A DNA stretch of 64,000 nucleotides from Petroclostridium sp. X23 (GCF_030013905.1 NZ_CP124862.1:1054001-1118000); one strand, 5' to 3'; counted from the first letter of the stretch, positions 23,270 to 33,539 are shown. The notes: generated by a model from the sequence alone, not told the origin. Made by a program: numbers and translations.

Positions 23270-24253
23270 TTATGCCGAAGTCTCTTGTTTGCTCGTACTC
23301 ACGATATTCCATTTTCCGCATCTGTCTCCCCAACGCGCAATCGGTTGATTATCTGAAAGGATTTCCACCACTTCACACATATTGGAGCAGTCCTGACACT
23401 CAAAACTTTTCGCTTTATATTCCCGGTCCACCAGTTCAAAACCGTAAAAATCCGTACTTCCTTTTTTTCTTACTTCTTCTTTCGCAAGAACTGCTGCCCC
23501 CAATGCACCCATTACATCGAAATACTCCGGAATAATGATTTTCTTTTCAAGCTGTCTTTCAAATGCGGCAATAATACCGACATTGGCTGCTACGCCTCCT
23601 TGAAACAGAATAGGCTCAACGATCTCTTTTCCTTTTCCCAGGTTATTTAAATAATTTCGAACCAACGCCTCACAGAGGCCATTGATGATGTCTTCAGTAT
23701 TCTGTCCGGTTTGCTGCTTATGAATCATATCGGATTCAGCGAATACCGCACAGCGCCCCGCGATTCTTACGGGAGTGGTAGACTTTAACGCATATTCACC
23801 AAATTGCTGGATAGGAATATTCAAACGTGATGCCTGCCTGTCCAGAAATGAACCTGTCCCTGCGGCACAAACAGTATTCATGGCAAAATCATATACCACA
23901 CCATCCCTTATGATAATAATCTTGGAATCCTGCCCTCCGATCTCTAATATGGTGCGTACATCGGAACAATATTCCAGTGCAGCAACGGCATGGGTAGTGA
24001 TTTCATTTTTCATGATATCCGCTCCTACCATCACGGCTGCCAACTGCCGGCCGCTTCCTGTAGTTCCTACGCCGTTAATTCTGTAACTTTCTTTCATTCC
24101 GAGTTTTAGAGTTTTTAACCCTTCTTTTAATGCTTTTATTGGCTGACCTTGGGTTCTTATATACAGTTTCTCAGAAACCTTACATTCTTCATCTATCAAT
24201 ACTAAATTCGTACTTACCGAACCAACGTCAATTCCCAGATAATATGTATTCAT
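23270..24253 (-). CDS. 2-hydroxyacyl-CoA dehydratase activase (BadF/BadG/HgdC family ATPase)
   Basis: The 327-residue protein has the ASKHA phosphate-1 motif YLGIDVGSVSTNLVLID, the cluster Cys in NTVCAAGTGSFLDRQ and a second AGRCAVFAESDMIHKQQ, with GGVAANVGI for nucleotide binding. Homodimers hold one 4Fe-4S cluster and use ATP to fire a single electron into dehydratases. It has an extra C-terminal part with two CxxC-like pairs (CQDCSNMCEVV, RCGKW). It is the last gene of a three-gene unit and overlaps the preceding gene. Confidence 0.9.
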   Translation of the reverse strand: MNTYYLGIDVGSVSTNLVLIDEECKVSEKLYIRTQGQPIKALKEGLKTLKLGMKESYRINGVGTTGSGRQLAAVMVGADIMKNEITTHAVAALEYCSDVRTILEIGGQDSKIIIIRDGVVYDFAMNTVCAAGTGSFLDRQASRLNIPIQQFGEYALKSTTPVRIAGRCAVFAESDMIHKQQTGQNTEDIINGLCEALVRNYLNNLGKGKEIVEPILFQGGVAANVGIIAAFERQLEKKIIIPEYFDVMGALGAAVLAKEEVRKKGSTDFYGFELVDREYKAKSFECQDCSNMCEVVEILSDNQPIARWGDRCGKWNIVSTSKQETSA

Positions 24254-25343
24254 TTACGGCAAAGCCCCTTTCTCTTCTTCTTACAAGCATATCTGTGAAA
24301 GCTTCTATCCTGGTTTTATATCCGGCCTCTCCGGTTAATTCATCAATAATCAGCGTCAGTATGGGAATATTCAGATCATTACTCACTGCAGGCAATATAC
24401 TTTCCGCGACAATTTCCGGCATACAAGTAAAAGGATACACCTGTATAACTCCGTCGTAACCTTGCTGCGCATATAGCACACTGCTGCCTATGGTCTCCTG
24501 CGCATGACCTCCGATCATCGAATTCAAATACGGCTCAGCCGCTTTTTCATATGGCCTGTTTTTTCTTAAATGTAATGCCGGCTTAATCATATGTTCAATA
24601 ATCCAACCACTTATATTCAGCGACCTGTCAACTTCTATTCCCATATCCCCCAACATACGCTCAATTTTAAAATTGGTAAAAGGCTCAATCACCGTATATA
24701 TTTCTCCTACAATCCCTATTTTTAAAGGTTTAAATGATTGGTCAATATCTATCATATTCAGTTCTTTCTGAGCTGCATGAATAAGCTTTATGATACTATC
24801 CGGGCCATGTACTTTATTGACCTGATGCTGAAATTTACGCATGACCCAGTCTGTTTTCCCTTTTACTTTTTCACGAGGCCTTGTATGAAAGGAAAGCTTA
24901 TCCAGTCTATCCAATTCCACAGCTACTTTCGTAGCTTTATTGATAGCCATGGGTACCTTCAGCATGCTTTGAGAACCAATCAGCCTCCTAATCCTTCTGA
25001 AAAATTCTTTTATATCACCATCGGGCATTTCCAAAGTAATCATTTCTACTTCATAGCCCAAATCCTTAAGTATTTCTTTTTGTACTTCGGCGTAATATCC
25101 GAATCTGCAAGGGCCGCACCCACCTGTCATGACAATAGTATCCGCCCCTTTTTCCATAGCTTCTATGAAATTCCCGATATTCACCTTTAACGGCAGACAT
25201 GCCATTTCAGGCGCATGCTTCGTGCCAATCTCCAACGTACGCTTACTACATGCAGGAGGTACAATAAACTCTATCCCTAAATAATCAAACAGTGCTTTTA
25301 CGACAATATTTGTATTACCCATGTGCGGAAATGTTGTTTTCAT
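24228..25343 (-). CDS. CoA-dehydratase/activase-associated protein (HgdB-like)
   Basis: The 371-residue protein contains PPACSKRTLEIGTKHAPEMACLPLKVN-type Cys positions (Cys near residues 37 and 53), GGCGPCRFGYYAEVQKEIL (residues 94-112) and VYPFTCMPEIVAES, spacings typical of 2-hydroxyacyl-CoA dehydratase beta-like Fe-S proteins annotated as CoA protein activase. It overlaps its neighbours on both sides by 26-29 bp, so the three products are probably made together. The substrate is unknown. Confidence 0.8.
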   Translation of the reverse strand: MKTTFPHMGNTNIVVKALFDYLGIEFIVPPACSKRTLEIGTKHAPEMACLPLKVNIGNFIEAMEKGADTIVMTGGCGPCRFGYYAEVQKEILKDLGYEVEMITLEMPDGDIKEFFRRIRRLIGSQSMLKVPMAINKATKVAVELDRLDKLSFHTRPREKVKGKTDWVMRKFQHQVNKVHGPDSIIKLIHAAQKELNMIDIDQSFKPLKIGIVGEIYTVIEPFTNFKIERMLGDMGIEVDRSLNISGWIIEHMIKPALHLRKNRPYEKAAEPYLNSMIGGHAQETIGSSVLYAQQGYDGVIQVYPFTCMPEIVAESILPAVSNDLNIPILTLIIDELTGEAGYKTRIEAFTDMLVRRRERGFAVNEYILSGN

Positions 25344-26301
25344 TTCTTTTCCTCCATCTCACCATATCGATAAATGCCTCCAGACGTGTATTCACTCCTG
25401 CTTCACCGGAATGCTCATCAAGTGTCAATAAGAAAAACGGCCGATTTCCTGCTCTTCTGATTTTTCTTTCGCATAAATCAGCTACAAATGCGTCAATTCC
25501 ACATCCGAAAGACATGATATAGATGATCCCGTCTATATCATTTTCATTCATCAAATGACAAGCAGTACCCATCAGGCGTTTTCCAAAAGTCCAAAACATT
25601 TTCTTGGGTAGTTTTTCAGCTTGATCAAGGATGATTTCTTCATCAATCTGCTCAGGTGTTACTACTGTTATTCCCTGCTGCTGAAGCTTCAATATCAAAT
25701 CCATACTAATATAACTGTCGTATAGATTATAAACATGACCTATCAAACCTATACGTAAATTTCCGGTTGGTACAGGTGTTGCTTTTTTATTATCCAGCAA
25801 TTCAAAAGGATATTTACCCTTATGCAGCATTCCAGTGTATTCATCTTGTTTTTGCAGCGCTCTGCGGTATGCTGCATCAATCAACCTTTTATCTTTTATA
25901 AACACATGGCCGATCTTCATAAATGCTTTATATATCTGTTCTTTTGATTTTCTCATGTTTATTTCCGTATCGATGATAGGTGGAAGTCCTTTAACAGAGT
26001 ATTTGACCATCTCAGGCAGACCGCAGAATTTCGGACAGATATATTCGCTTTTTGATACGCTCTTTAATCTTGGAATAAATATATAATCCACTTTATCTTT
26101 TAATGTTTCTACATGTCCGTGAAAAAGCTTCACCGGCAGACAAGCCTCGTCCACGCAGCTCTTCACTCCTTTATTCAAAATGTCTTTTGTCGTTATATCA
26201 GAGAGGATCACTTGAACCCCCAATTCTTCGAAGAAGGTCTTCCACATCGGATAATATTCATAATATAACAACGCTCTTGGAATACCCACTTTTACAGTCA
26301 T
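25315..26301 (-). CDS. Acyl-CoA dehydratase activase-related protein (DUF2229)
   Basis: The 328-residue protein begins MTVKVGIPRALLYYEYYPMW, the DUF2229 signature, and has Cys in SCVDEACLPVKLFHGHVE, FIPRLKSVSKSEYICPKFCG and IMSFGCGIDAFV. In many Clostridia this domain is part of one very long activase fusion; here the functions are spread over three overlapping genes with this one first. No dehydratase alpha/beta pair with CoA-transfer genes is nearby, so the role may differ from amino-acid fermentation. Confidence 0.82.
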   Translation of the reverse strand: MTVKVGIPRALLYYEYYPMWKTFFEELGVQVILSDITTKDILNKGVKSCVDEACLPVKLFHGHVETLKDKVDYIFIPRLKSVSKSEYICPKFCGLPEMVKYSVKGLPPIIDTEINMRKSKEQIYKAFMKIGHVFIKDKRLIDAAYRRALQKQDEYTGMLHKGKYPFELLDNKKATPVPTGNLRIGLIGHVYNLYDSYISMDLILKLQQQGITVVTPEQIDEEIILDQAEKLPKKMFWTFGKRLMGTACHLMNENDIDGIIYIMSFGCGIDAFVADLCERKIRRAGNRPFFLLTLDEHSGEAGVNTRLEAFIDMVRWRKRNENNISAHG

Positions 26302-26386
26302 CTTTTCACCTCAACTCTTTTATCCTATCATTACCTTCATGTATTATTGGTATTTATACTTGTTTTTATAACCAATTTGCAATAAA

Positions 26387-26421
26387 AAAATACACCCGGT
26401 CTTTTGAACCGGGTGTATTTT
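26387..26421 (-). terminator. Strong intrinsic terminator after the DUF1292 gene
   Basis: AAAATACACCCGGT / ACCGGGTGTATTTT makes a 14-bp perfect stem with a 7-base loop. Confidence 0.9.
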
Positions 26422-26432
26422 AAAATACTATA

Positions 26433-26717
26433 TTATTCTTCGTCATCTACAAAGTCGAATTCATCTTCCATACGTGTTTTAAACTCTTCGAAGACTTCAT
26501 TCAATTCTTCTTCATCTTCTACCGCAACTAAATTGTCTTCTTCGCCTTCTCCTTCTTCGACTTTAAGGATTACCACTTCATCTTCTTCCACATCACTAAC
26601 GGGCAGTAATACTACATAATGACTATCATTCATTTCTATGGTGTCCAAATGTTCAAATTCAACTTCTTCACCATTTTCATCCACTAATACGATAATGTCA
26701 TCTCTTTCTTCTGTCAT
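26433..26717 (-). CDS. DUF1292 family acidic protein (YrzB-like)
   Basis: ATG at 26717 is the start (GAGGTGAATAGT upstream), giving 94 residues rather than the longer open frame. The protein opens MTEERDDIIVLVDENGEEVE, has YVVLLPV and ends in a very acidic tail. It is found with ireB and ruvX in most Firmicutes; function is unknown. The composition (mostly Glu/Asp/Val) suits a small soluble protein. Confidence 0.9.
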   Translation of the reverse strand: MTEERDDIIVLVDENGEEVEFEHLDTIEMNDSHYVVLLPVSDVEEDEVVILKVEEGEGEEDNLVAVEDEEELNEVFEEFKTRMEDEFDFVDDEE

Positions 26718-26815
26718 ACTATTCACCTCATTGTTTGATTTCAATTCATTGTATAATACCAAAGACCTACTGTCAATTATTATCTGCCAAATTTGCAAAT
26801 TATAAACGCGCTTCT

Positions 26816-27229
26816 TTATTTTATGATACTATCCAAATAACCTTGCAATATATAGCTTGCTGCCACCGTATCAACCACTTGTTTTCGCTTTTTCCCTCTT
26901 ACATTGGTTTCATTCAACATTTTATGCGCTGCAACCGTTGTCAGCCTTTCATCCCACATGATGACCTCTTTATTCAGAACCTGCTGCATTTTATCTATAA
27001 ACTGCAGGGTTATCTCGCCTCTTTCTCCTATGGTTCCATTCATATTTTTAGGAAGTCCCACAACAATCTTATCTACATTGTATGCATCAGCCAATTCTTT
27101 AATACGTGTAACAGCTCTATCCATATTCTTCTCATTTATTGTTTCCAAACCTTGAGCAGTCCAACCCATCGGGTCGCTCATCGCCACCCCGATTCTGCTG
27201 TCTCCATAATCAATTCCCATTATTCTCAT
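26816..27229 (-). CDS. ruvX: Holliday-junction resolvase-like RNase (YqgF/RuvX family)
   Basis: The 137-residue RNase H-fold protein has MRIMGIDYGDSRIGVAMSDP with the first catalytic Asp, VVGLPKNMNGTIGERG and WDERLTTVAAHKML with further acidic residues, and a late VDTVAASYILQGYLD. The family works in 16S rRNA 5' maturation. In most Clostridia it directly follows ireB; here two other genes intervene. Confidence 0.93.
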   Translation of the reverse strand: MRIMGIDYGDSRIGVAMSDPMGWTAQGLETINEKNMDRAVTRIKELADAYNVDKIVVGLPKNMNGTIGERGEITLQFIDKMQQVLNKEVIMWDERLTTVAAHKMLNETNVRGKKRKQVVDTVAASYILQGYLDSIIK

Positions 27230-27289
27230 AAATTTACTCCCACTTTTATAATTTAACGTATAGATAATTAAATAACTTCATGCTTATCT

Positions 27290-27363
27290 GTAGGGGTGGA
27301 CGACCTTGTCCACCCGATATTCCATTGCGGTATTCGCGGGCGGACAGAGTCGTCCGCCCCTAC
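27290..27363. repeat. Family A palindromic repeat, copy 1
   Basis: GTAGGGGTGGACGACCTTGT ... with inverted GGACAGAGTCGTCCGCCCCT at the other end. It fills the gap between ruvX and the aldo-keto reductase gene. Related copies with the GTAGGGGC...GCCCCTAC frame are at 35205 and 40136. Confidence 0.75.
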
Positions 27364-27412
27364 CAGAACCAGCTTGATAGCATATTGTATAACTCTGTGA
27401 ACTATCAGCCAT

Positions 27413-28360
27413 TCAAACGATCTTTATGGCAAAGTTCTTGCATTTACTTCCGCAGTACCCGCAAAGGATACACTTTTCAGCTGTTACCCTTAACTTTCCG
27501 TCTTCTATATAGATAGCTCCATGTTTACACGCAGGCAAGCAGTCTCCACATCCTTCACACCATTCATCAATGTGCAGCGATCTTTTTTTAGTTCTTAGTC
27601 TTTCCACCACTTCTGGCTTCACATTTCTATCTTCAAAATAACTTACGTTTGCAATGACCTCTTCTACAGACTGCATTCCTAATGCAATAGAATGTATACA
27701 GGGTATGGATAAAACATAATCCAGACATTCCTCAAACTGATTGATCAGATTACCTCCCCCAAGGGGTTTCATCGCATAGATCCCTATCCCCTTGTCATAG
27801 GCTGCCTCAATGGCTCTAAGCATTTCTCCTATTGAACCGTCTACGATTCCCAGCCCTCTGTGATTGACAATAGGATGGATTACATCTATTTCACCCATCA
27901 AACAGGCTGCTTTTACCGCGGCGATATGATGTGTCGATATCCCTACCGCTTTTACTATACCTTTTTCCTTACATTCCAAAAAATATTCCAACGCTTCACG
28001 GTGGCCTTTTAACGTCCACTCACTTTCCTGCTCATGAAGCATAAAAATGTCGATAACGTCTCTGTTTAGTTCTCTTTGGGCTTTATCCAAACTTTTCGCC
28101 GCACCGTTTCTATCATACGCATAGGTTTTTGTGGATATAATCACTTCCTTATCCCACGTTTTGAGCGCCGCCGCAATATGAGGATAGGTCTGATAAAGCT
28201 CTGCGGTATCAATAAAATTAACTCCCTGCCGGAAAGCTTCTAAGATCACCTCGGCGGCTTTCATCACAGGCAGATTAGCCTGAAGGGGACCTACCGTTAA
28301 TCCCCCAAAGCATAGCCTTGAAACCTTAAGTCCTGTTTTTCCTAATGCTACGTATTCCAA
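27413..28360 (-). CDS. Aldo/keto reductase with C-terminal 4Fe-4S domains
   Basis: The 315-residue protein has an aldo-keto reductase barrel ([38 protein letters not shown] with catalytic Asp and Tyr, VIISTKTYAY with Lys, DIFMLHEQE with His) and a ferredoxin-like end: CEGCGDCLPACKHGAI and CILCGYCGSKC, eight Cys for two clusters. Such fusions are common in anaerobes and may link NAD(P)H or ferredoxin to carbonyl reduction. Its start overlaps the end of the large membrane protein gene by 35 bp. Confidence 0.9.
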   Translation of the reverse strand: MEYVALGKTGLKVSRLCFGGLTVGPLQANLPVMKAAEVILEAFRQGVNFIDTAELYQTYPHIAAALKTWDKEVIISTKTYAYDRNGAAKSLDKAQRELNRDVIDIFMLHEQESEWTLKGHREALEYFLECKEKGIVKAVGISTHHIAAVKAACLMGEIDVIHPIVNHRGLGIVDGSIGEMLRAIEAAYDKGIGIYAMKPLGGGNLINQFEECLDYVLSIPCIHSIALGMQSVEEVIANVSYFEDRNVKPEVVERLRTKKRSLHIDEWCEGCGDCLPACKHGAIYIEDGKLRVTAEKCILCGYCGSKCKNFAIKIV

Positions 28361-30569
28361 ATTGCTCTTCCCCCAATAAAAAATATAACAAACTGAATAT
28401 CAAAAAGATATTGCTTGTAGCTGCAACAACAACCCCGGAATCGTTTACCATCATTCCTACTGCACTGCCCACCAGTATGGCATACCACGCCGATGAAAAG
28501 CTCTTATATTTATTAATTAATGTATACAACATTCCTCTGGGCTTTAGGAATAGAATCCCTATCACTGCCACTGAAACAAGAAGAACTTTACTCCAAATCG
28601 TCCATCTTAACAACTTTAAATTCATTTCCAGCTTTCTTCGGATAATATCAAAAATAATATCAATGCCCCTGTGCTTGAAATCAATTAATGCTCTCGCAAG
28701 ATGGGACTTCTGCGGCGCCCATAGAATATCATATGCCGCGAAAAGTCCGACTACTGAAATCACTGCAGCAAAGAGAAGCAGTATCTTTCTGAACGTAATT
28801 CTTCTTTTTAAAAAACTTAATGTGGCAAAACCGAAAGCCATAGTAGCAGCAATGGTCCCTCCAACATTGGCGCCGAACATGGTTAAGCCGATTACCGGCA
28901 AAATCATTATTAGAAGTAACACTGCAATCCAGGCAGAAATCTTCTTTTTCTGAACCAACGGTATAATACTCATTAAGGATGTAGCAAGCAATACACCCAA
29001 ATACTCATTGCCTAACCCATAATACCTTGCACCGATCACCGCGTCATATCCAAGCAGCGATGTCTTATTTAACGGCCCGTTCATCAGCAAATCAGCCGCT
29101 ATGCATACAGACGTTAACAAGCAAATGGTAATAATACGGATTTCCTGGTTTGGCGTAATCCTGCATATCAAAAATGTGAAAATCATATTTATTAAGATTA
29201 ATCCCAATATATACGCAAACAAACTGCTTACACCTGTCAACGGCATTAAAAATAATGCTGTTGGACAGATGAGAACAAATAACACCATTAAACGCAAGGC
29301 TGCATTCACTTTATACAATAATTCTTCACTATATGGCTTATTGCCGATTCGTATAATTGATTTCTGCCCCTCTTGAATATCTTGTTTTGATTTGGAAAAC
29401 CGCACCCCTGTGACAGAAATAAGTACAAATAATAATATTATAACCAATAAAAATATTTGAAAGGCAATGTACGTTTTTAACACAATTCCTCTATTTAACG
29501 AGTTAAACGCGGTAATTCGGTATAAGTCAAATGCCTTCTTCAGTGGCTGAGCTGTTTCCTTCACATTGATAGCTTCACCTGTCACATCTTTTGGGATTCC
29601 TCCAAAAAAACGTATAATTGTTGGTGCAATATCAATATTGGCAACAATACCCGTACGCCGTGTAGTATCGGAAATAAGCAATCCCGATTCAATATCCTGT
29701 CCATAAAAAACGACCGGACAAAGTTTTCTCCCATATTTTGCGTCTTCTGTAGAATAGTGCGGTGATAATACCATCAGCAGCGTATTATTACTATCAATTT
29801 GCGTTGCGATATTTCCGATAAACCGGTCTACATCTGACAAAACACTCTCTTTTTCCAATAGCAATGACCCGCCGCTTCTATATTGTTCATAAATAGAAGT
29901 ATCCCGGGTATCCACTACGATGAAGTCATTATTCGCATATTCTTTCTTAAAAGCATTCAACAACGCATTAAAGTCGGTCCGATATTCATGGATCTTACTA
30001 TCGTACCATAGTATTTCATTCCCTACTATTCCCGAATCAATCATTCCGCTGCTATCTGCCGCGACAAACGCACCGGGTGAAATATATTGATTTTGAACTC
30101 CCGAACTTCCGGTACTCCCTATCATGGAAGTGGTACGGTTAATGCTGTGAAAATAATTTCCTAATAAACCAATGGATACATTATAAGGATTACCGGTATT
30201 AAATTTTTTTATTGCATCAATATCCTTCAAATACAAGGATTTCTGCCGCTCTTCTACAAGACAGTGTTCAGCTTGTACATCTGCACGGCTTCCCCATCCC
30301 AGAGTTGCGTACGCTCTCATACTATCCGTCTTGCTTGCTCCCCTTGTATTCATTAACCCAACAGCGCCATTGTTCATGAGGTAATTCAAATTTGGCATGC
30401 TTGCAAATTCATCAAGATTAGTAAAATTCACAATTAAAACAACAGCTTTTCTATGATCATGCAGTTTAGCATGTACAGTAGAAAAGCTGCACAGGATAAT
30501 GAATACTAAAGGGATAATTATCTTATTTCTCTTTAAGATAACTTTTAACGATCTCTTCCAATAATTCAT
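28326..30569 (-). CDS. Large membrane protein with alkaline-phosphatase-superfamily-like ectodomain
   Basis: The 747-residue protein has a signal-like helix (residues 15-34), an extracytoplasmic domain to about 345 with features of the alkaline-phosphatase/sulfatase fold ([63 protein letters not shown]), and about twelve membrane segments in the C-terminal half. The ATG at 30569 has a good AAGGATAGAAAGAG site but overlaps ireB by 47 bp. It may modify cell-surface polymers or lipids; the substrate is unknown. Confidence 0.75.
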   Translation of the reverse strand: MNYWKRSLKVILKRNKIIIPLVFIILCSFSTVHAKLHDHRKAVVLIVNFTNLDEFASMPNLNYLMNNGAVGLMNTRGASKTDSMRAYATLGWGSRADVQAEHCLVEERQKSLYLKDIDAIKKFNTGNPYNVSIGLLGNYFHSINRTTSMIGSTGSSGVQNQYISPGAFVAADSSGMIDSGIVGNEILWYDSKIHEYRTDFNALLNAFKKEYANNDFIVVDTRDTSIYEQYRSGGSLLLEKESVLSDVDRFIGNIATQIDSNNTLLMVLSPHYSTEDAKYGRKLCPVVFYGQDIESGLLISDTTRRTGIVANIDIAPTIIRFFGGIPKDVTGEAINVKETAQPLKKAFDLYRITAFNSLNRGIVLKTYIAFQIFLLVIILLFVLISVTGVRFSKSKQDIQEGQKSIIRIGNKPYSEELLYKVNAALRLMVLFVLICPTALFLMPLTGVSSLFAYILGLILINMIFTFLICRITPNQEIRIITICLLTSVCIAADLLMNGPLNKTSLLGYDAVIGARYYGLGNEYLGVLLATSLMSIIPLVQKKKISAWIAVLLLIMILPVIGLTMFGANVGGTIAATMAFGFATLSFLKRRITFRKILLLFAAVISVVGLFAAYDILWAPQKSHLARALIDFKHRGIDIIFDIIRRKLEMNLKLLRWTIWSKVLLVSVAVIGILFLKPRGMLYTLINKYKSFSSAWYAILVGSAVGMMVNDSGVVVAATSNIFLIFSLLYFLLGEEQFGIRSIRKNRT

Positions 30570-30774
30570 CTCTTTCTATCCTTCTTATAATACTACGAGC
30601 ATTGTTGTGGCTGGTTATGTAGGTAGGGTCTCCTGAAAGTATATAACCTACAATCTGATTGACCGGATTGTATCCCTTTTCATTCAGTGATTTATATACA
30701 TCCTGGAGTATTTCTCTGACCTCTTTTTCTTTCTCATTCTCCACTTTGAATTTTACTGTTTCATTTATATTCAT
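30523..30774 (-). CDS. ireB: IreB family regulatory phosphoprotein (DUF965)
   Basis: The 83-residue protein ([60 protein letters not shown]) is the full IreB family, a substrate of the PASTA kinase IreK in Enterococcus that influences cephalosporin tolerance. The conserved N-terminal Thr is present. It is normally next to ruvX; here the large membrane protein gene starts inside its 3' end. Confidence 0.93.
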   Translation of the reverse strand: MNINETVKFKVENEKEKEVREILQDVYKSLNEKGYNPVNQIVGYILSGDPTYITSHNNARSIIRRIERDELLEEIVKSYLKEK

Positions 30775-30930
30775 ACCTACTCACCTTCCTTATTGTATTT
30801 ATATTATTAGGATAAACCATATTAATTATGAATGCAATAATTAATTTTTTAAAGTCACACTAAGTTTGTTATATATCTGCTCAGAAATGCAACACAGGGA
30901 ACGGTTCGAAACTACTGAAAAAGTGCTTTA

Positions 30931-31029
30931 TCGGTCAATCGCAAAGCACGGGGACGGAGCTTCAGCTTCACCAAAACCAGGTGCAGCAGCAGCTCCGTCC
31001 CCATCCTTCACTCCTTCTATGTGCTTAAT
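30931..31029. repeat. Family B intergenic repeat, copy 1
   Basis: The unit (TCGGTCAATCGCAAAGCACG ... CCCCATCCTTCACTCC ... TATGTGCTTAA) recurs at 58652-58751. It has inner palindromic arms (GGGGACGGAGC / GCTCCGTCCCC). It lies between ireB and pheT. Nothing else is recognised in the 30775-31121 gap besides the heptamer tract that follows. Confidence 0.7.
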
Positions 31030-31054
31030 CAGGCTTTTTTACACCATTTAAAAA

Positions 31055-31115
31055 ACAGTTCACGATTTACCGTCACATCTGTTAACTGTGACCTGTGAAC
31101 CGTGAACTGTGAACT
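31055..31115. repeat. GTGAACY heptamer-type repeat and hairpin downstream of pheT
   Basis: GTGACCTGTGAACCGTGAAC TGTGAAC is a run of 7-base near repeats. CAGTTCACG ... CGTGAACTG can also pair into a long hairpin that could end pheT transcription. Confidence 0.6.
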
Positions 31116-31121
31116 AATTCC

Positions 31122-33509
31122 CTATCTCAACTCTGCATCTAGATTTTCTTTTAAACTTTTTACAATCTTATCAAATACTTTATTGATCTCTTCATCAGTC
31201 AATGTTCTGTCACTGGCTCTAAAGATTATTGAATAGGCTACACTCTTCATGCCTTCCGGAATTTGTTTCCCTTTATAGACATCAAACAGCTTTATATCCT
31301 CCAGAATTTTACCGGAGCATTGCTTAATAATGTTTTCTATCTGCTTCACCATGATTTCATCCTTTACAAGCATCGCAATATCTCTGGTCACGGCAGGATA
31401 CTTAGGCAGCGGTTGATATTCGGCATTTAGGTTCGCACGAGCCTGGAGCGTATTGAAGTCCAGCATCGCCGCATATGCCCGGGTCGGTACCTCATAGCTC
31501 TCCAATACATCCGGATGTATTTCCCCCACTACTCCTAATTCATCTTCGCCGATATATATTTTTGCCGTTCTTCCGGGATGAAAAGACGAATGATCTTGTT
31601 CGCGTACAAAGTCATAGTCTTTGATTCCCAGCGTAAATAATAATTCTTCAACAGCACCTTTTAAATCATAGAAATCAACATCTCCGTACATCCCCAGTGT
31701 AACAACCAGCTTTTCTTCCGGCAGCTCATTTACCGGAATATTCTTAGGAATATATATGCTTCCTAATTCAAATAACTTTGCTTTTTCTACTCTGCGGTTA
31801 TAGTTTCTTGCCAGCACTTCAATCATACCTGACAATGTAGTCGTTCTCATGATACTGTTTTCTTCACCCAGCGGATTAGAAATGACCACTGCTTTCCTCA
31901 GGTCACTGTCAGCCGGTACCTTCATATAATCAAACACTTTAGGACTGGTAAATGAATATGTCATGATTTCAGACAGTCCTTGCGCAATCATACAATTTTT
32001 CACTTTATCTTCCAACAACTGTTTTTCATTCTTTCGTCCCTGTGTTGCCGTACCAGATAGAAGGGTTGATGTAATTTTATCATAACCGTAGATACGTGCA
32101 ATTTCTTCTGCAACATCCGCTTCCGCTTCTACATCCGATCGGAAAGAAGGAACAGTTACTACCATATTATTAAGGTCTACTTGGAATCCAAGCTTTTGCA
32201 GAACATCCCCCATATATTCCTTGGTAAGACCCGTTCCTAAAAAGCGATTGATTTTTTCCGGACGAAGCTTTAACTCAACAGGCTTTTTATCACTATTATC
32301 CACATCTATAATCCCATGAACTACCTGCCCTGCCCCCAACTGGGCAACAAGCTGACAAGCCCTTTCCAATGCAAGGATAGCATTATTCGCATCCAATCCT
32401 TTTTCAAATCTTGCGGATGCTTCGGTACGGAGACCTAACTTTTTAGCGGTTAATCTTACAGAGCTTCCCATAAAAGTAGCTGATTCGAATAAAATGGTTT
32501 TTGTGCTTTCGGATATTTCGGAATTTGCTCCTCCCATTACACCCGCAACACCAACTGCTTTATCAGCATCCGCGATGACCAGCATGCTGCTGTCCAGCTT
32601 TCTTTCCTGCTCATCCAGCGTATGGATGATTTCTTCTTGGTTCGCACGTCTCACGATAATTTTATTTCCGGCTACGTTATTTAAATCAAAGGCATGCATA
32701 GGTTGACCAAACTCCAACATGACATAGTTGGTTATATCAACAATATTATTGATCGGTCTTACACCGGCTGCTCTTAAGCGGTTCCTCATCCACTTTGGAG
32801 AAGGCTCAATTTTTATATTCTTTACCACCCGTGCCGTATAACGAGGACATAAATCCGGTGCAAGCACCTCTACACTAGCATAGTCATTGATATTTTCTCC
32901 AGCTTCCTCAACCTGAATTTGAGGCATGTTAAATTCTTTTCCAAAAGTAACTGCCGCCTCTCTTGCGAGCCCCAATACGCTTAAACAATCGGGACGGTTG
33001 GAAGTTATTTCAAACTCAATAACATTTTCATTTAAACCCAGAACTTCTTTTATATCCTTGCCAAGAGGATATTCTTTGTCAAGAATCAGGATACCGTGAT
33101 CCGGAGCATCCGGCCAATCCTCTTTTGTTAATCCCAGCTCATCAATAGAGCACATCATCCCGTTAGACTCCATCCCTCTCAGCTTGCCCTTTTTGATGGT
33201 CATACCTCCCGGCAGTTTTGCACCGTGCTTCGCAACAGGAATATAATCGCCAACCTTGATATTGGTTGCTCCCGTGACGATTTGTACTGTTTCATCTCCT
33301 AAATCTACTTGAGAATACTGCAGTTTATCCGCATCAGGATGTTTATCAACAGTCAAAATTTTTCCTACAACTATATTCTCTATTCCTTCTCCTGTTTTTT
33401 CTACCCCCTCAACTTTTGACCCTGACATGGTCATCGCATCGGCAAATTCTTCAGGAGAACCTTGTATATCAACATAATCCTTAAGCCAACTCATTGGAAC
33501 TTTCATCAA
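31122..33509 (-). CDS. pheT: Phenylalanyl-tRNA synthetase beta subunit
   Basis: The 795-residue protein has every module of bacterial PheT: N-terminal tRNA-binding domain (VGKILTVDKHPDADKLQ), B3/B4 editing domain, B5 with the metal-adjacent motif, catalytic-like core and a C-terminal anticodon-binding ferredoxin-fold (YPAVTRDIAMLVKDEI). It pairs with PheS as an alpha2-beta2 enzyme. It follows pheS in the same direction across an unusually long 242-bp gap filled with simple repeats. Confidence 0.97.
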   Translation of the reverse strand: MMKVPMSWLKDYVDIQGSPEEFADAMTMSGSKVEGVEKTGEGIENIVVGKILTVDKHPDADKLQYSQVDLGDETVQIVTGATNIKVGDYIPVAKHGAKLPGGMTIKKGKLRGMESNGMMCSIDELGLTKEDWPDAPDHGILILDKEYPLGKDIKEVLGLNENVIEFEITSNRPDCLSVLGLAREAAVTFGKEFNMPQIQVEEAGENINDYASVEVLAPDLCPRYTARVVKNIKIEPSPKWMRNRLRAAGVRPINNIVDITNYVMLEFGQPMHAFDLNNVAGNKIIVRRANQEEIIHTLDEQERKLDSSMLVIADADKAVGVAGVMGGANSEISESTKTILFESATFMGSSVRLTAKKLGLRTEASARFEKGLDANNAILALERACQLVAQLGAGQVVHGIIDVDNSDKKPVELKLRPEKINRFLGTGLTKEYMGDVLQKLGFQVDLNNMVVTVPSFRSDVEAEADVAEEIARIYGYDKITSTLLSGTATQGRKNEKQLLEDKVKNCMIAQGLSEIMTYSFTSPKVFDYMKVPADSDLRKAVVISNPLGEENSIMRTTTLSGMIEVLARNYNRRVEKAKLFELGSIYIPKNIPVNELPEEKLVVTLGMYGDVDFYDLKGAVEELLFTLGIKDYDFVREQDHSSFHPGRTAKIYIGEDELGVVGEIHPDVLESYEVPTRAYAAMLDFNTLQARANLNAEYQPLPKYPAVTRDIAMLVKDEIMVKQIENIIKQCSGKILEDIKLFDVYKGKQIPEGMKSVAYSIIFRASDRTLTDEEINKVFDKIVKSLKENLDAELR

Positions 33510-33539
33510 ATCATGCTCCTTCCCATATATCCTATATTA

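Noticed and set aside
26404..26619. Ser-rich plus-strand frame
   Set aside because: Its Ser codons are the antisense of the Glu/Asp-rich tail of the DUF1292 protein.
30899..30912. tRNA-like GGTTCGAAACT
   Set aside because: The T-arm-like string has no matching acceptor or anticodon stems; it belongs to repeat DNA.
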